From NCBI GenBank assembly GCA_937901255.1, contig CALCHN010000027.1:1-64000 (forward strand): a stretch of 64,000 bases of DNA, written 5' to 3'. Shown here piece after piece: positions 23,647 to 32,721 of the stretch. Source of the DNA: an uncultured Flavobacteriales bacterium. Lineage in GTDB: Bacteria > Bacteroidota > Bacteroidia > Flavobacteriales_E > Vicingaceae. Positions within the stretch are counted from its first letter, which is position 1. Every line of letters starts with the position of its first letter. The position numbers and the translations under genes are program-made. Below the pieces are notes generated by a model. It was not told where the DNA came from and searched no databases. It saw only the letters and a program-made list of their open reading frames with translations.

Positions 23647-26202
23647 TTAAAATGAGAATGATACCATTGCAAAATAGGTTCTTCCCATCATGTATCCAAT
23701 CATTGGAGGGAATTTATCTATATTAGTAGTAGTATATCTTAATTGTTCAAATCCTCCTGTTTGGAAATCTTTGTTGTCCAACACATTGGTTACATTTAGG
23801 TTTACACGAAGAAAGTAGTTACCAAATTTCCACGATTTTCCTGCAAATAGATTCAACGTATAATTATTATCTAATTTTTGTTGGTCGATAATTCCGTCCA
23901 CTTGTGGATCAGTATCTACAAAGTTGGCTAAAGCTTCTTCTGTTCTTCTATCAGGATTTACTTGTAAGTAAATATCAGCAAAGTAGTTAAAATCTGCTCC
24001 AACAAACCAATATTTTGGAGACCGATATCTTAAACCAATAGAAGAAACCGTTTGAGGAGACTCTCCCATTTTATAGTTTTTCAAATAAATGGTTTTGTTT
24101 TCTTCTAACAACTTAGTAGAGTTATCTTGAGTAACAGTAGCTGTTGGTCTGGAGTTATAAGTAAAATCTCCCATAGCAAACGTTCCTGTAGCAGTAATTG
24201 TAGGAGTTACTTTAACTTCTCCTCCAAATTCAACACCAACAAAAAGTTGATCAACACCTGTCATTACATAGTTAACAAAAGTGTTTAACTCATCATGATA
24301 AAAGTTTCTCGACCAAATTTTATCTTGAATGCTAGTATAGAAAACCGTTGCTCTGGTTTTTACTTTCGGATAACGAACAATATAGTTAAAATCTCCAGAC
24401 AAGATTTTTTCATTCTCTAAACCACTTACTACTTCATGTCTGGTTCTTGGTGATAAAAATGAATTTCTTGCTAAAGGAGCTCTAGTAATAAAAGCACCGT
24501 TTGCAGTTAATAAATGTCTTCCTGTAAGTTTATACACCACGCCTGCTTTAGCTCCAAAGTTGGTGAAGTTTTGTTTTTCTGAATCTCCAAAAGAATTTTC
24601 AGGGAAAAGTCCATTTCTTACATTTCCTGTTCTCCAAAAAGAAGTGTAAGTAGCAGAAGCTCCCAAAAACCAATCTATTTTTGCAGAAGTTCCATCAATT
24701 TGAGCATATAAATTAAAAGTGTTGATATTAATATCATAATCGTATCCAAACTTATCACCTACTTTTACTGCTCTGTTAGGATTATCTAAATCTGTTTGAG
24801 CAGCATCAGGGTCAGCAATATCTCTTTCAGCAAACTGATCAACATCTACCCAAAACTCACCACCTAATAAATCATCTACTACTTTAAAGTTTTTACTTTT
24901 ATAAATACTTCCTTTTACACCACCTGAAAGCGTTAATTTATCATTCAACTTGTGTGTTAGGGTAGAATTAAATCCATAATCATAAACATCTTGTCTTTGT
25001 TCTTCTATAATGTATTTAGAGCGGTTTCCGGTTAAAGAAGTTCCTGTTCCATTTACATTATCTAAGGTGTAAAGGTTTTTGCTATTGGCAAAGTAAAAAT
25101 GATCCCAATCTAACTGAGTAGTGGTAGGGTCTTGAGCTTGCCATAATGCTGCTTGTTGAGCATACAAATTCTCATCGCCCGGCTCACTGTAAAAGCTAGG
25201 TAAGTTTTTCCAATACTCTGGTCTGGGATCGGCTGCATGATGCCAATTTAAACGTGTATTTCCGCTTCTGCCAAAAGTATAATAAACCGATGACATTAAT
25301 TGGGTTTTATCATTAATATCAAAATAATGATTCAACATTAATCGAGGTTGATGGGTGTTTCTAACACGAGAGTTTCTTTTTTCTCCATCTTGATAACCCC
25401 AATAAGAATTGTAAAAGTTATTTCCTGTTAAATCGTACGTTTCTTGTGTAGTAATGCTGTTTCTACCTTGAACAGTTGGTGCAGCAAAACCTACAAAGCC
25501 AATGCTATGTTTGTTGTTTAATTTTTGTTCTATGGATATAAAATAACTTGCTCCGCTATAAAAAGTACCATCTATGTAGCCTTCATCAGAATACCTGCCG
25601 GAAGCAGAAACTGCCACTGCCATTCCATTATCCATCATTCCTGTTGAATGGGTAGCCATAATTCTATGGTTGTAAGTTCTGTTAGCAAGTGCGTAAGAAA
25701 TGTTTGTTCCTTTTCTTACAGAAGTTGGACGAGCATTGATATTAGACGAACCACCAATACCACCAAAAGTAAGTGGTGAAGATGAAATACCATTTTTAGT
25801 CTCTTGGTAACGCGTAATGTCATTTAATCCACCCCACAACGCCCAAATTGCTCTACCTGTTTCAGGATTGTTTAAAGTAACACCATTCATGGTTACTACA
25901 AAGTTTTCTGAATCATAACCTCTAATTCTGTAACGAGCTACACCAAAATTAAATCCTGCTGTTGAATTAAAAATATCTCGAGAAGATTGCAACAAACCCG
26001 AAACATCTTGATTTTCTGCATTTTCATCTTCCAATGCATCTAAAGTGGTGGTAAAAGTTGGTACAACTCTGTCTATTTCAGCATCAGTAGTATCTTTTGA
26101 GTTTGTTACAACTTTAGTTGTATCTGTTTGTGCCAACAATTTGTTTGAAAACAGAAAAAAAACGGTACTAGCCGCAACAATAGAATATCTAAAAAAATTC
26201 AT
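23647..26202 (-). CDS. TonB-dependent receptor paired with a DUF5689 lipoprotein
   Basis: An 851-residue outer-membrane transporter from the ATG at 26202 (MNFFRYSIVAAST). The 7 extra residues of the longer frame would precede an otherwise normal signal peptide. No N-terminal carboxypeptidase-like domain is present. The plug begins near residue 45 (SGLLQSSRDIF, then RIRGYDSENFVVTMNGVTLN), and the barrel ends with a C-terminal aromatic strand (FAMVSFSF). The downstream DUF5689 lipoprotein, the OB-fold secreted protein and the two secreted nucleases on the other strand suggest the ligand is derived from nucleic acid. This is inference from neighbours. Confidence 0.88.
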   Translation of the reverse strand: MNFFRYSIVAASTVFFLFSNKLLAQTDTTKVVTNSKDTTDAEIDRVVPTFTTTLDALEDENAENQDVSGLLQSSRDIFNSTAGFNFGVARYRIRGYDSENFVVTMNGVTLNNPETGRAIWALWGGLNDITRYQETKNGISSSPLTFGGIGGSSNINARPTSVRKGTNISYALANRTYNHRIMATHSTGMMDNGMAVAVSASGRYSDEGYIDGTFYSGASYFISIEQKLNNKHSIGFVGFAAPTVQGRNSITTQETYDLTGNNFYNSYWGYQDGEKRNSRVRNTHQPRLMLNHYFDINDKTQLMSSVYYTFGRSGNTRLNWHHAADPRPEYWKNLPSFYSEPGDENLYAQQAALWQAQDPTTTQLDWDHFYFANSKNLYTLDNVNGTGTSLTGNRSKYIIEEQRQDVYDYGFNSTLTHKLNDKLTLSGGVKGSIYKSKNFKVVDDLLGGEFWVDVDQFAERDIADPDAAQTDLDNPNRAVKVGDKFGYDYDININTFNLYAQIDGTSAKIDWFLGASATYTSFWRTGNVRNGLFPENSFGDSEKQNFTNFGAKAGVVYKLTGRHLLTANGAFITRAPLARNSFLSPRTRHEVVSGLENEKILSGDFNYIVRYPKVKTRATVFYTSIQDKIWSRNFYHDELNTFVNYVMTGVDQLFVGVEFGGEVKVTPTITATGTFAMGDFTYNSRPTATVTQDNSTKLLEENKTIYLKNYKMGESPQTVSSIGLRYRSPKYWFVGADFNYFADIYLQVNPDRRTEEALANFVDTDPQVDGIIDQQKLDNNYTLNLFAGKSWKFGNYFLRVNLNVTNVLDNKDFQTGGFEQLRYTTTNIDKFPPMIGYMMGRTYFAMVSFSF

Positions 26203-26431
26203 GTATATATAATGATATATCAATAACTTAAAAAGCGGTTAGAAGTCTTACTTGGTTGCTCCCTAGGATGATCACTTTTTATTAATACGAGGCAAAAATA
26301 GTAATATTTAATTAGTAAGAAACTATTTGTTGGTAACTTAATGATTTGTTAACTTAAATTTATTGTCATCAAAAAATAGCTAAAAGGTATAATTGTTGAA
26401 TAATGTGTTATTTTGCAAAAAAATAATTTTT

Positions 26432-27490
26432 ATGACTAAAAATATTCTTCTTTCCTTTTGGTTAATTATAAGCCTACAGATAGTAGCTTTTTCTCAAAAC
26501 AATACCGATAAAAAAAACTATGCTGTAACTTGTATAGGTTTTTATAATCTTGAAAATTTATTCGATACAATTGTTGACCCCGATACCACTTTAATTTTGC
26601 AAGATGAATTTACTCCACAAGGAAAAAATCGTTGGAACACTTCTAAATATTATGAAAAACTAGGCAACATGGCTCGAGTTATTTCTGAACTTGGTACAGA
26701 AGTTACTCCTGATGGAGCAGCTATTTTAGGAGTTTCGGAAATTGAAAACGAATCGGTATTAAAAGATTTAGTTAAACAAGAAGCTATAAAAGACAGAAAC
26801 TATCAAATAGTACATTTTGATTCGCCTGACAGAAGAGGTATTGATGTTGGATTGCTTTATAACCCCAACTATTTTAAAAATGTAAGTGCAAAGAACTACA
26901 CTTTAAAAATTCCAACAGACAGTAATTTTTACACTCGTGATCAGTTGTTGGTTTCAGGAGAATTATTTGGAGAAAAAATCCATATTATTGTTGCACATTG
27001 GCCATCACGAAGAGGAGGAGAAAAAAGAAGTAAGCCCAAAAGAATTGCCGCAGCTCAATTAGCAAGAACCATTATAGATTCTTTACAACAAGCTGACCCA
27101 AATACAAAAGTGCTGTATATGGGCGATTTGAATGATGACCCCGTGGATGTTAGTGTTAGAGGATATTTAAAAGCTGTAGGCGAAAAAGAAAAAACCAATA
27201 ACGGCAAGCTATTCAATCCTTTTGAAGATTTCTTTAAAAAAGGAATTGGCACCTTGGGTTACCAAGATGCATGGAATTTATTTGATCAAATCATCATTTC
27301 TGAACCACTTTTAGGAGATGATTTTTCTTCGTTGAAATATTACAAATCTGTTGTTTACAATAAAAACTATCTCAAATCTGATTCAGGAAGATTTAAAGGC
27401 TATCCTTATAGAACGTATTCGTTTGGAGAATACATTGGTGGGTATAGTGATCACTTTCCTGTATATTTGTACCTAATTAAAGAGCTGTAA
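26432..27490 (+). CDS. secreted endonuclease/exonuclease/phosphatase family protein
   Basis: A 352-residue protein with a signal peptide (about 1-22, ending AFSQ). The DNase I-like fold is recognisable: FYNLENLFD (metal-binding Asn/Glu), ILGVSEIENESVL, HWPSRRGG, YMGDLNDDP and SDHFPVYL at the end. These supply the catalytic Asp-His set. I start at the ATG at 26432 because the longer frame from 26393 overlaps a -7-like element (TTATTTTGC) and lacks a signal. It probably cuts extracellular DNA or RNA, or removes phosphate. It is divergent from the TonB receptor and followed 34 nt later by a second enzyme of the same fold. Confidence 0.85.
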   Translation: MTKNILLSFWLIISLQIVAFSQNNTDKKNYAVTCIGFYNLENLFDTIVDPDTTLILQDEFTPQGKNRWNTSKYYEKLGNMARVISELGTEVTPDGAAILGVSEIENESVLKDLVKQEAIKDRNYQIVHFDSPDRRGIDVGLLYNPNYFKNVSAKNYTLKIPTDSNFYTRDQLLVSGELFGEKIHIIVAHWPSRRGGEKRSKPKRIAAAQLARTIIDSLQQADPNTKVLYMGDLNDDPVDVSVRGYLKAVGEKEKTNNGKLFNPFEDFFKKGIGTLGYQDAWNLFDQIIISEPLLGDDFSSLKYYKSVVYNKNYLKSDSGRFKGYPYRTYSFGEYIGGYSDHFPVYLYLIKEL

Positions 27491-27523
27491 TCTCTAATTT
27501 TCACACCCTCTTAATTTTTTTTA

Positions 27524-28741
27524 ATGAAATATTTTATTGCCTTATTTTTTCTACTTAGTTCTTTATTTATTACTGCCCAAGATACGCTTACTGTAATGGC
27601 ATACAATATTTTGAATTATCCTGCTTCGAGTGCTTCAAAAGCGGACACGCTTAAACCTATTATCAAACATGTACAACCAGATATTTTTCTAATTACTGAA
27701 CTTACCTCTTATAGCGGTGTTGGTCTTATTTTAAATGATGCCCTAAATGTTGATGGTGTTTCTCATTATCAAAGTGCTACTTATTTTAATGGCCCGGACA
27801 CTGATAATATGCTTTTTTATAATTCCAATAAATTAGAACTTTATAGTCAACATGAAATAACTACTGCTTTAAGAAATATCAGCGAATATGTACTTTTTTA
27901 CAAATCTTCTGGCTTAGGACCAGGTGACGATACTATTTTTATTCATTGCTACATGGCACACTTAAAAGCTAGTCAAGGGTGGAGCAACGAACAGGAGCGA
28001 AACCAAGAGGCAGTAGTTTTTAAAAATTATTTAGACAATAAAGCTGCAACATTAGAGAATGTGCTTTTTGCAGGAGACATGAACATATACGGAGATTATG
28101 AAGCGGCTTACAATACCATATTAAACGGTGGAAGTGTAAATTTATATGACCCTATAAATGCACCAGGGCTATGGCATGCCAATTCTTTTTTTGCCAATGT
28201 ACATACACAAAGTCCGAGAACAGCAACTTTACCAGATGGAGGTTCTAACGGAGGAATGGACGATAGATTTGATTGGATTTTTGTAAGTGATGATGTAAGA
28301 AGTGGACACAATTATTTTAAGTATATACCCAATTCTTATTATGCCTTAGGAAACGATGGTAATCATTACAATAAATCCATTTTGGATGCTCCAACCAACA
28401 CCTCTGTTCCTTACAATGTGCTAGAAGCATTGTATTATATGTCCGACCATTTGCCGGTAGTTATGAAAACAGAAATTGGCTACAATGTGAGTATAAAAGA
28501 AGTGGCTAATACGCCATGGAAAGGTTATTACGCCAATCAACACTTTTATTTTTCTTCTGAAAATATGGAAGAAAAATTGATGGTAGAAGTATATGATGTG
28601 TTAGGAAAACTAATCCAGACTGCTCAATTCAACAATCAAAATCAATTTCAGTTAGCAATAAATGAAAATATAAAAGGAGTGTTTATCTTAAAAATTACTT
28701 CTAATAAAACTCAACAAAGTTTTAAACTGTTGGCTCAATAA
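27524..28741 (+). CDS. secreted endonuclease/exonuclease/phosphatase protein with T9SS sorting domain
   Basis: A 405-residue protein with a signal peptide (about 1-18, ending ITAQ). The DNase I-like domain runs to about 320: MAYNILNYP, ITELTSYSG, HCYMAHLKAS, FAGDMNIYGD, FDWIFVSDD and SDHLPVVMK. A C-terminal type A-like sorting module (about 325-405, with VEVYDVLGKLIQTAQF and GVFILKITSN, ending FKLLAQ) sends it through the type IX system. With the preceding gene it makes a tandem pair of extracellular phosphodiesterases, probably for nucleic-acid breakdown. Confidence 0.85.
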   Translation: MKYFIALFFLLSSLFITAQDTLTVMAYNILNYPASSASKADTLKPIIKHVQPDIFLITELTSYSGVGLILNDALNVDGVSHYQSATYFNGPDTDNMLFYNSNKLELYSQHEITTALRNISEYVLFYKSSGLGPGDDTIFIHCYMAHLKASQGWSNEQERNQEAVVFKNYLDNKAATLENVLFAGDMNIYGDYEAAYNTILNGGSVNLYDPINAPGLWHANSFFANVHTQSPRTATLPDGGSNGGMDDRFDWIFVSDDVRSGHNYFKYIPNSYYALGNDGNHYNKSILDAPTNTSVPYNVLEALYYMSDHLPVVMKTEIGYNVSIKEVANTPWKGYYANQHFYFSSENMEEKLMVEVYDVLGKLIQTAQFNNQNQFQLAINENIKGVFILKITSNKTQQSFKLLAQ

Positions 28742-28812
28742 AATAAGTGAATACCAACAATATTGTAGTTGCTTTAATTTTAAAAGATAAAGTATGCGGA
28801 ATAAAAAACAAG

Positions 28813-28849
28813 AATACCCTCAATCTAATATTGAATAATAGAAGGTATT
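28813..28849 (-). terminator. possible terminator of the DUF6341 gene
   Basis: Outer arms AATACC/GGTATT enclose an inner stem TCAAT-CTAAT-ATTGA. On the minus strand it is followed by CTTGTTTTTTATT. It lies 14 nt past the DUF6341 stop. Confidence 0.35.
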
Positions 28850-28862
28850 ACTAAGAAAGAAA

Positions 28863-29054
28863 TTATTTTAAAGTACCTTTTTCTTCAGCTTCTTTGTTGA
28901 ATTTTGCTTGCATTTTTAACCAAACAAACAATCCTACAAAGCCTAAAATAATAAAAGCTACGTTTAAATTAAAGTATGGAGTTTCTCCTAACCAAACTAA
29001 TGGTTTAAAGATTGTGTAAAAGAAATCGCCTAACCAGTAAATAAAATCAGTCAT
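28863..29054 (-). CDS. DUF6341 small membrane protein
   Basis: A 63-residue protein with one transmembrane helix (about 30-50, NVAFIILGFVGLFVWLKM) after an amphipathic aromatic N-terminus (MTDFIYWLGDFFYTIFKPL). It matches the short DUF6341 family of Flavobacteriales. The start is the ATG at 29054: the longer frame from 29075 would begin inside a -7 box (29073-29080). Function unknown. Its divergent neighbour is a DUF6427 gene, an association commonly seen in this group. Confidence 0.75.
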   Translation of the reverse strand: MTDFIYWLGDFFYTIFKPLVWLGETPYFNLNVAFIILGFVGLFVWLKMQAKFNKEAEEKGTLK

Positions 29055-29072
29055 AATATTAAATTTGATGCA

Positions 29073-29080
29073 CAAATGTA
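29073..29080 (-). promoter_or_regulatory. -7 box of the DUF6341 gene
   Basis: Reads TACATTTG on the minus strand, a full TAnnTTTG match, about 19 nt before the ATG at 29054. The -33 TTG is not at the canonical distance. Confidence 0.45.
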
Positions 29081-29132
29081 TAAATTTATCTTTAATAAAA
29101 GAACAAAATATATACAGTAAATAAAATTATTA

Positions 29133-30110
29133 GTGTTAAAAATATTCAAATCGAATCAACCATTTGTAAATGTGATTGTTGTTCTTATAACAATTGCTTT
29201 AGGCTTACCCATTTTTTTCACTGAACCTACTGTTGTTGATGCCAATTTATTCCGATTTAGCGAATTTTTTAATAGCGTTAACAGTACTACTTGGCTAAGG
29301 TATCTCTTGTGGTGTATTTTTACAATTGGCATTGGTTATTATTTAAACTATATTGTTAATCAATACAAATTAGTAACCAACAATACTCATGTGCCTTTTA
29401 TTATTTATGTTGTATTACAAACATTATTTCCTGCTGCACTCATTTTTAGTCCTATACAAATAATTACGGTATTTATTTTAGTAATACTACACCAATCTAA
29501 TGAACTTTATAACACAAGAAAAGAAACACTAAAAACCTTTAACCTAGGTTTTTTTATAGGATTAGCCACTATGTTATATTTACCCATAGGTTTTTTAATG
29601 TTATTGGTTTGGTTTATTATAAGGTTTTACAAACCTCCTTACTGGAAAGAGTATATTGTTTCTTTAATGGGCGTTTTTTTGCCTTTTGTTTATCTATTAG
29701 CTTATTATTTTATCTTTAATGAGTTTTCTATCGATAAAATATACTTTTTTAAAACGGCTGAAACTTCAGCACCCATAAATGAAAGTTGGAGTATAAATCA
29801 ACTATTATTTTTTATTGTAATGGGGCTTATTTTTCTTTATGCCTTATGGCATTTTGTTATTAGCACACAAAAAAGCGTTGTAAGAGTTAGAAAATATAGA
29901 AGTGTAATGTTATTGTTGATTCTTGGCATTGTTTTACAACATTTCATCTTCTTAAAAGACACATCAATAAATGCCGATTTTTTTGCATTACTAAGTATTC
30001 CCTTATCCGTAATAATAGGTAATTTACTTATTGAAATAAAAAAGAAATGGATAGCGGAAACTGTGTTCTATCTATTACTACTATTAATAATAGCAAATTA
30101 TTTCAGTTAA
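29133..30110 (+). CDS. DUF6427 polytopic membrane protein
   Basis: A 325-residue protein with about 9-10 hydrophobic helices. The N-terminal MLKIFKSNQPF and the pattern LPIFF, HQSNELYNTRKETL and GLATMLYLPIGFLMLLVWF fit the Bacteroidota family DUF6427 of unknown function. The start codon is GTG at 29133; no ATG lies near, and the first helix begins about 12 residues later. It lies divergent from DUF6341 and ends before a bidirectional terminator shared with the ACIII operon. Confidence 0.78.
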   Translation: MLKIFKSNQPFVNVIVVLITIALGLPIFFTEPTVVDANLFRFSEFFNSVNSTTWLRYLLWCIFTIGIGYYLNYIVNQYKLVTNNTHVPFIIYVVLQTLFPAALIFSPIQIITVFILVILHQSNELYNTRKETLKTFNLGFFIGLATMLYLPIGFLMLLVWFIIRFYKPPYWKEYIVSLMGVFLPFVYLLAYYFIFNEFSIDKIYFFKTAETSAPINESWSINQLLFFIVMGLIFLYALWHFVISTQKSVVRVRKYRSVMLLLILGIVLQHFIFLKDTSINADFFALLSIPLSVIIGNLLIEIKKKWIAETVFYLLLLLIIANYFS

Positions 30111-30162
30111 AACCCAAAGTTAATTCCTGCGGTAATTGTATAAATTATTTTGAATAGAATAA

Positions 30163-30190
30163 AAAAAGCACGCCAAATAGCGTGCTTTTT
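30163..30190. terminator. bidirectional Rho-independent terminator
   Basis: AAAAAGCACGC (30163-30173) pairs perfectly with GCGTGCTTTTT (30180-30190) around a 6-nt loop. It ends both the DUF6427 gene (+) and the ACIII operon (-). Confidence 0.9.
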
Positions 30191-30214
30191 AAAACTAAAT
30201 TATTCAATCTATAA

Positions 30215-31426
30215 TTAATGATGTAAGTGTAAACTTTCGTCAAGCATTGGGTGGTTTTTAGTAACCAATGATGCTTTGGTAAGTGATGTTAACACTGTAT
30301 AAATAAAAACTCCTGTAAACATTAAGAACATACCTATTTCTACCATTCCTAATTTACCTTCTTCAAACATAGTTCCTGGCAACACCATAGTTAAAACATC
30401 TAACCAGTGACCAACAAAGATGATTAAAGCGATAGGTAATAAGAAAACAGCGTTTCTCTTTGCATCTCTTGACATTAAAATAAAGAATGGCAATAAGAAG
30501 TTTACAAAGAAAGTTCCTACGTATAATAATTTATAATGCTCAAATCTGAATAAGTAATAAGTTACCTCTTCTGGTATATCAGAATACCAAATTAGCATAA
30601 ACTGAGAGAACCATAAGTAAGACCATAAACAGCTAATAGCAAACATCCATTTACCTAAATCGTGAATATGGCTATCGTTTACTTCTTTTAAGAAACCTTT
30701 ACCTTTTAGGTACAATACTAATACCACAGCGAAAATCATACATGATACCCACATTCCTGAGAATGCATACCATCCAAATAATGTACTGAACCAGTGTGTA
30801 TCAATACTCATTAACCAATCCCAAGCTGAAGAGGAAGAGGTGTAAGCAAAGAAGAAAATAAACAATACCCCCATAAAAATGCTTCTTTTATAAATAGGAG
30901 AAACATCTCCAGCAGCTAAATTCAGTTGGTCTTCTTCCATAGATTTTTTTCTAAACCAGTATGCAAAAAACATCCAAACAGCAATGTATATTAATGATCT
31001 TACAAAGAAAAATGGAATATTTAAGTAAGCACCTTTATTTGCTATTAGTTCATCATAATGACTACTTTCCGGATTATGAACTTCAGGATCCATCCAGTGA
31101 TATAAATGGTGCATGTGAGCTGCTCCAGCAATAAAAACTGCTAATAAAACTACTGCTCCAATTGGCATAAAGCTCATTATTGCTTGAAAAATTCTGTGAG
31201 TAGTTACTCCCCAAGCCATTTCTGAAACATATTGCAGAGCTAAAAAGAATAGTGCTGCTAATGAAATAGTAAAATAGAAATATCCATTTACTAATAAGTT
31301 AGCCCAAAATCTTTGAGAAACATGATGGCTATGATCAGTAGTTAAACCAACAATTAAAGCTAGCAGACCAACTACAATAAGAATGATAGTAGTTAGTTTC
31401 GCGTTTTTTGATATTGTATATTCCAT
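30215..31426 (-). CDS. actF: alternative complex III subunit ActF (quinol:cytochrome c oxidoreductase)
   Basis: The last gene of the ACIII operon, encoding a 403-residue NrfD-like integral subunit with about ten helices. Recognisable stretches include FAYTSSSSAWDWLMSIDTHWFSTLFGWYAFSG and FLLPFFILMSRDAKRN. ActF is related to ActC but lacks a quinol site in known structures and stabilises the complex. It lies 39 nt after actE. Unlike many Bacteroidota ACIII operons, no cytochrome oxidase genes follow: a strong terminator ends the unit. Confidence 0.93.
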   Translation of the reverse strand: MEYTISKNAKLTTIILIVVGLLALIVGLTTDHSHHVSQRFWANLLVNGYFYFTISLAALFFLALQYVSEMAWGVTTHRIFQAIMSFMPIGAVVLLAVFIAGAAHMHHLYHWMDPEVHNPESSHYDELIANKGAYLNIPFFFVRSLIYIAVWMFFAYWFRKKSMEEDQLNLAAGDVSPIYKRSIFMGVLFIFFFAYTSSSSAWDWLMSIDTHWFSTLFGWYAFSGMWVSCMIFAVVLVLYLKGKGFLKEVNDSHIHDLGKWMFAISCLWSYLWFSQFMLIWYSDIPEEVTYYLFRFEHYKLLYVGTFFVNFLLPFFILMSRDAKRNAVFLLPIALIIFVGHWLDVLTMVLPGTMFEEGKLGMVEIGMFLMFTGVFIYTVLTSLTKASLVTKNHPMLDESLHLHH

Positions 31427-31465
31427 TTGTTAAAATGTTTTTAGTTGTAATCTTCTTTTTAAATT

Positions 31466-32113
31466 TTATTGTGCTTCAGTATTTGCATCAGTAACAACTG
31501 CAGTTTGACCCATATCTGCTGTTAATGGTTTTTTCATGAAACCTACTTTAATATAATGAATTAATTGCCATCTTTCTTCTTGAGTTAATTGAGATGCATG
31601 AGGTCCCATTAAACCTTTTCCGAAAGTAATGGTGTGAAACATTTTACCTTCTGGTAAGTCTAAGCTTTCAGTAAACTTAACTGGAAGAGGAGGAAAAACT
31701 TCTCTTTCTACTAATGAACCATCTCCTTGTCCGGCACCACCATGACAGTGAACACAAAACATTCCGTATAATTCTTTTCCTTTAGCTACAGATTGTTCTG
31801 TATAATCGAAAGGGCTTTTTAAAAACTCTCCTGCTTGGTTATAGCCTTCAATAGAATTTTCGTAAGGATAAGGAGTAAACCCTCTATGTATGGTTCCTTC
31901 AACCGGTTTTCTTGCTGTAAGTGTATTTCTCAAAGAATCATCACCTTGTTTTCCTCTTAATTCACCGTAATCAACATAGGTTTCTATAGAAGGAGAACGA
32001 TACATATCTGGCATATATTCAGGTGCTAAGCCATTTTCTTCTTTACAAGAAAAAAGAGAAATAATAGCAACCATTCCAATTAATTTTATGCTATTGTTCA
32101 GGTAGTTTTTCAT
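31466..32113 (-). CDS. actE: alternative complex III subunit ActE, mono-heme cytochrome c lipoprotein
   Basis: A 215-residue lipoprotein (lipobox Leu-Phe-Ser-Cys at about residue 23). It has one class I cytochrome c domain with the heme motif CVHCH near residue 118 and a probable distal Met in GLMGPHAS. It continues the c-heme wire of ACIII towards the terminal oxidase. The start is 36 nt after the actD stop and the stop is 39 nt before actF. Confidence 0.92.
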   Translation of the reverse strand: MKNYLNNSIKLIGMVAIISLFSCKEENGLAPEYMPDMYRSPSIETYVDYGELRGKQGDDSLRNTLTARKPVEGTIHRGFTPYPYENSIEGYNQAGEFLKSPFDYTEQSVAKGKELYGMFCVHCHGGAGQGDGSLVEREVFPPLPVKFTESLDLPEGKMFHTITFGKGLMGPHASQLTQEERWQLIHYIKVGFMKKPLTADMGQTAVVTDANTEAQ

Positions 32114-32149
32114 GTGTTTATTTTTTATAATCTTTCTAAATTAATCGTT

Positions 32150-32674
32150 TTATTTTTCGTCAATCTGAAGTACGTAAGTTTCATTAAGAGCTGCTTTAAT
32201 TTCTTCAGCTGTCATTCCACTATCACTTGGATGAATTTCCATCACAAATCTGTTATCAGTTGTGCTTGGATAAGGATTTCTAGCTTTAAAACCTGGTAAA
32301 GTCCAGTTTCTTAATAAGTAAGTAAACGACATACCGTGTGCAGCACATAATACTCCGAACTCAAATGTTACGGGAACAAATGCTGGAATATTGTCAATTA
32401 ATGAAAAGTTAGGTTTACCACCTATGTTCATTGGCCAATCTTGCACCATAAAATACCACATTCCTAATAATGCAAGCGAAACGCCTATCATTCCATAAAT
32501 AAATGCAGTAATGGCAATACGAGTTCTTTTTAACCCAATTACAGGATCTAAGCCATGAATAGGAAATGGAGAGAATACATCTCTAATGTGAATTCCTTTT
32601 GAAACTAGATGTTTTGCACTTTCTAAAAGTACATAATCATCATCATAAATTGCGTATAGTTTTTTATCTGACAT
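32150..32674 (-). CDS. actD: alternative complex III subunit ActD (DUF3341)
   Basis: A 174-residue subunit with a cytoplasmic N-terminal domain (YAIYDDDYVLLESAKHLVSK, then VFSPFPIHGLD) and two transmembrane helices (about 55-75 and 95-120). This is the DUF3341 architecture. ActD is a structural membrane subunit of ACIII with no cofactor. A repeat-like piece fills the 47 nt between actC and actD. Confidence 0.93.
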   Translation of the reverse strand: MSDKKLYAIYDDDYVLLESAKHLVSKGIHIRDVFSPFPIHGLDPVIGLKRTRIAITAFIYGMIGVSLALLGMWYFMVQDWPMNIGGKPNFSLIDNIPAFVPVTFEFGVLCAAHGMSFTYLLRNWTLPGFKARNPYPSTTDNRFVMEIHPSDSGMTAEEIKAALNETYVLQIDEK

Positions 32675-32678
32675 AACT

Positions 32679-32721
32679 TTTGTTAATCGTTATTTGTTAA
32701 TCTCTAATTTCTAATTTCTAA
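32679..32721. repeat. intergenic repeat related to the arms around the four-helix-bundle gene
   Basis: TTTGTTAATCGTTATTTGTT at 32679-32698 shares TTGTTAATCGTTA with the 13287-13301 arm. It is followed by a short tandem of TCTAATT units up to 32721. It fills the actC-actD gap and holds no gene. Confidence 0.6.
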
